64,000 nucleotides of DNA. Origin: Seison nebaliae (Eukaryota; Rotifera; Pararotatoria; Seisonacea; Seisonidae). The position numbers and the translations under genes were made by a program. The stretch spans positions 62,001 to 126,000 of the forward strand of contig JALJEE010002316.1 in the NCBI GenBank assembly GCA_023231475.1, given 5' to 3'. How positions within the stretch are numbered: position 1 is the stretch's first letter; every line of letters begins with the position of its first letter. This document shows positions 63,912 through 64,000 of this stretch, piece after piece. The notes beneath the pieces were generated by a model that was not told where the DNA came from, did no database searches, and saw nothing but the letters and a program-made list of their open reading frames with translations.

Positions 63912-64000
63912 ATGGGTATCGCCAAAGGAAAGAAATCGAAAAGTTCGAAAACGATGAAAAAGAAAGTTTACGAGACTTTGTCAATGAAAGACGAAAAATT
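63912..64000 (+). CDS. Start of a basic protein, truncated by window end
   Basis: ATG at 63912 in an A-rich context followed by GG. It opens MGIAKGKKSKSSKTMKKK, then VYETLSMKDEK, and remains open to the last base (29 full codons). An in-frame stop lies 27 bp upstream, supporting this ATG. The N-terminus is Lys/Ser-rich; MG could allow myristoylation, but this is weak. The family is not recognisable from this length. Confidence 0.45.
   Translation, partial: MGIAKGKKSKSSKTMKKKVYETLSMKDEK

Noticed and set aside
1-64000. tRNA, rRNA, CRISPR arrays, prokaryotic operons, transposons
   Set aside because: Looked for A/B-box patterns, repeated spacers, transposase or reverse-transcriptase motifs and long terminal repeats; none was found by reading. 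A tRNAscan-type or repeat-library search could still reveal small elements.

Overview
The window is nuclear DNA from an invertebrate animal. It is strongly AT-rich, its genes are split by very short introns (mostly about 35-66 bp), and they encode animal-specific proteins: a Cys-loop nicotinic receptor, a class B GPCR and a Kank protein. Low-complexity Asn/Gln/Ser tracts are common. A compact arthropod or mite-like genome is possible, but nothing I can read fixes the phylum. Gene models below were built by hand: each junction was chosen so that reading frame, GT..AG ends and protein-family conservation agree, and exon lengths were checked modulo 3.

Layout. 1-1700 (-): left-truncated RG-rich von Willebrand A-domain protein. 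2613-3824 (+): TMEM115, a Golgi rhomboid-like protein, divergent from it. 3825-10380: gene-poor. 10381-12805 (+): class B (secretin-type) GPCR, at least 8 exons. 12806-15973: no gene seen. 15974-26006 (+): nicotinic acetylcholine receptor alpha-type subunit with two alternative 5' ends (15974-16408 and 22238-22636) that both fit one shared body and a giant cytoplasmic loop. 26109-33644 (-): adenylate kinase 9-like protein, 23 exons, 2091 codons, tail-to-tail with the receptor. 34186-35115 (+): orphan membrane-anchored basic protein. 35567-40828 (+): intronless RNA polymerase II largest subunit with an eroded CTD. 41699-43796 (+): orphan ankyrin protein. 43797-48315: gene-poor. 48316-58089 (+): large Kank protein (KN-like motif to ankyrin repeats). 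58668-62175 (-): candidate myristoylated A-kinase-anchoring-type protein, tail-to-tail with Kank. 63478-64000 (+): a possible histone-fold 5' exon and the start of a truncated basic protein.

The genes are not an operon or a functional cluster. They mix housekeeping (RPB1, TMEM115, AK9), neuronal signalling (nAChR, GPCR) and cortical scaffolding (Kank, AKAP-like). The most unusual shared property is the splice signal: 40 of the 48 introns I inferred start with GTT rather than GTA/GTG. No CRISPR array, prokaryotic gene, tRNA, rRNA or recognisable transposon was seen.
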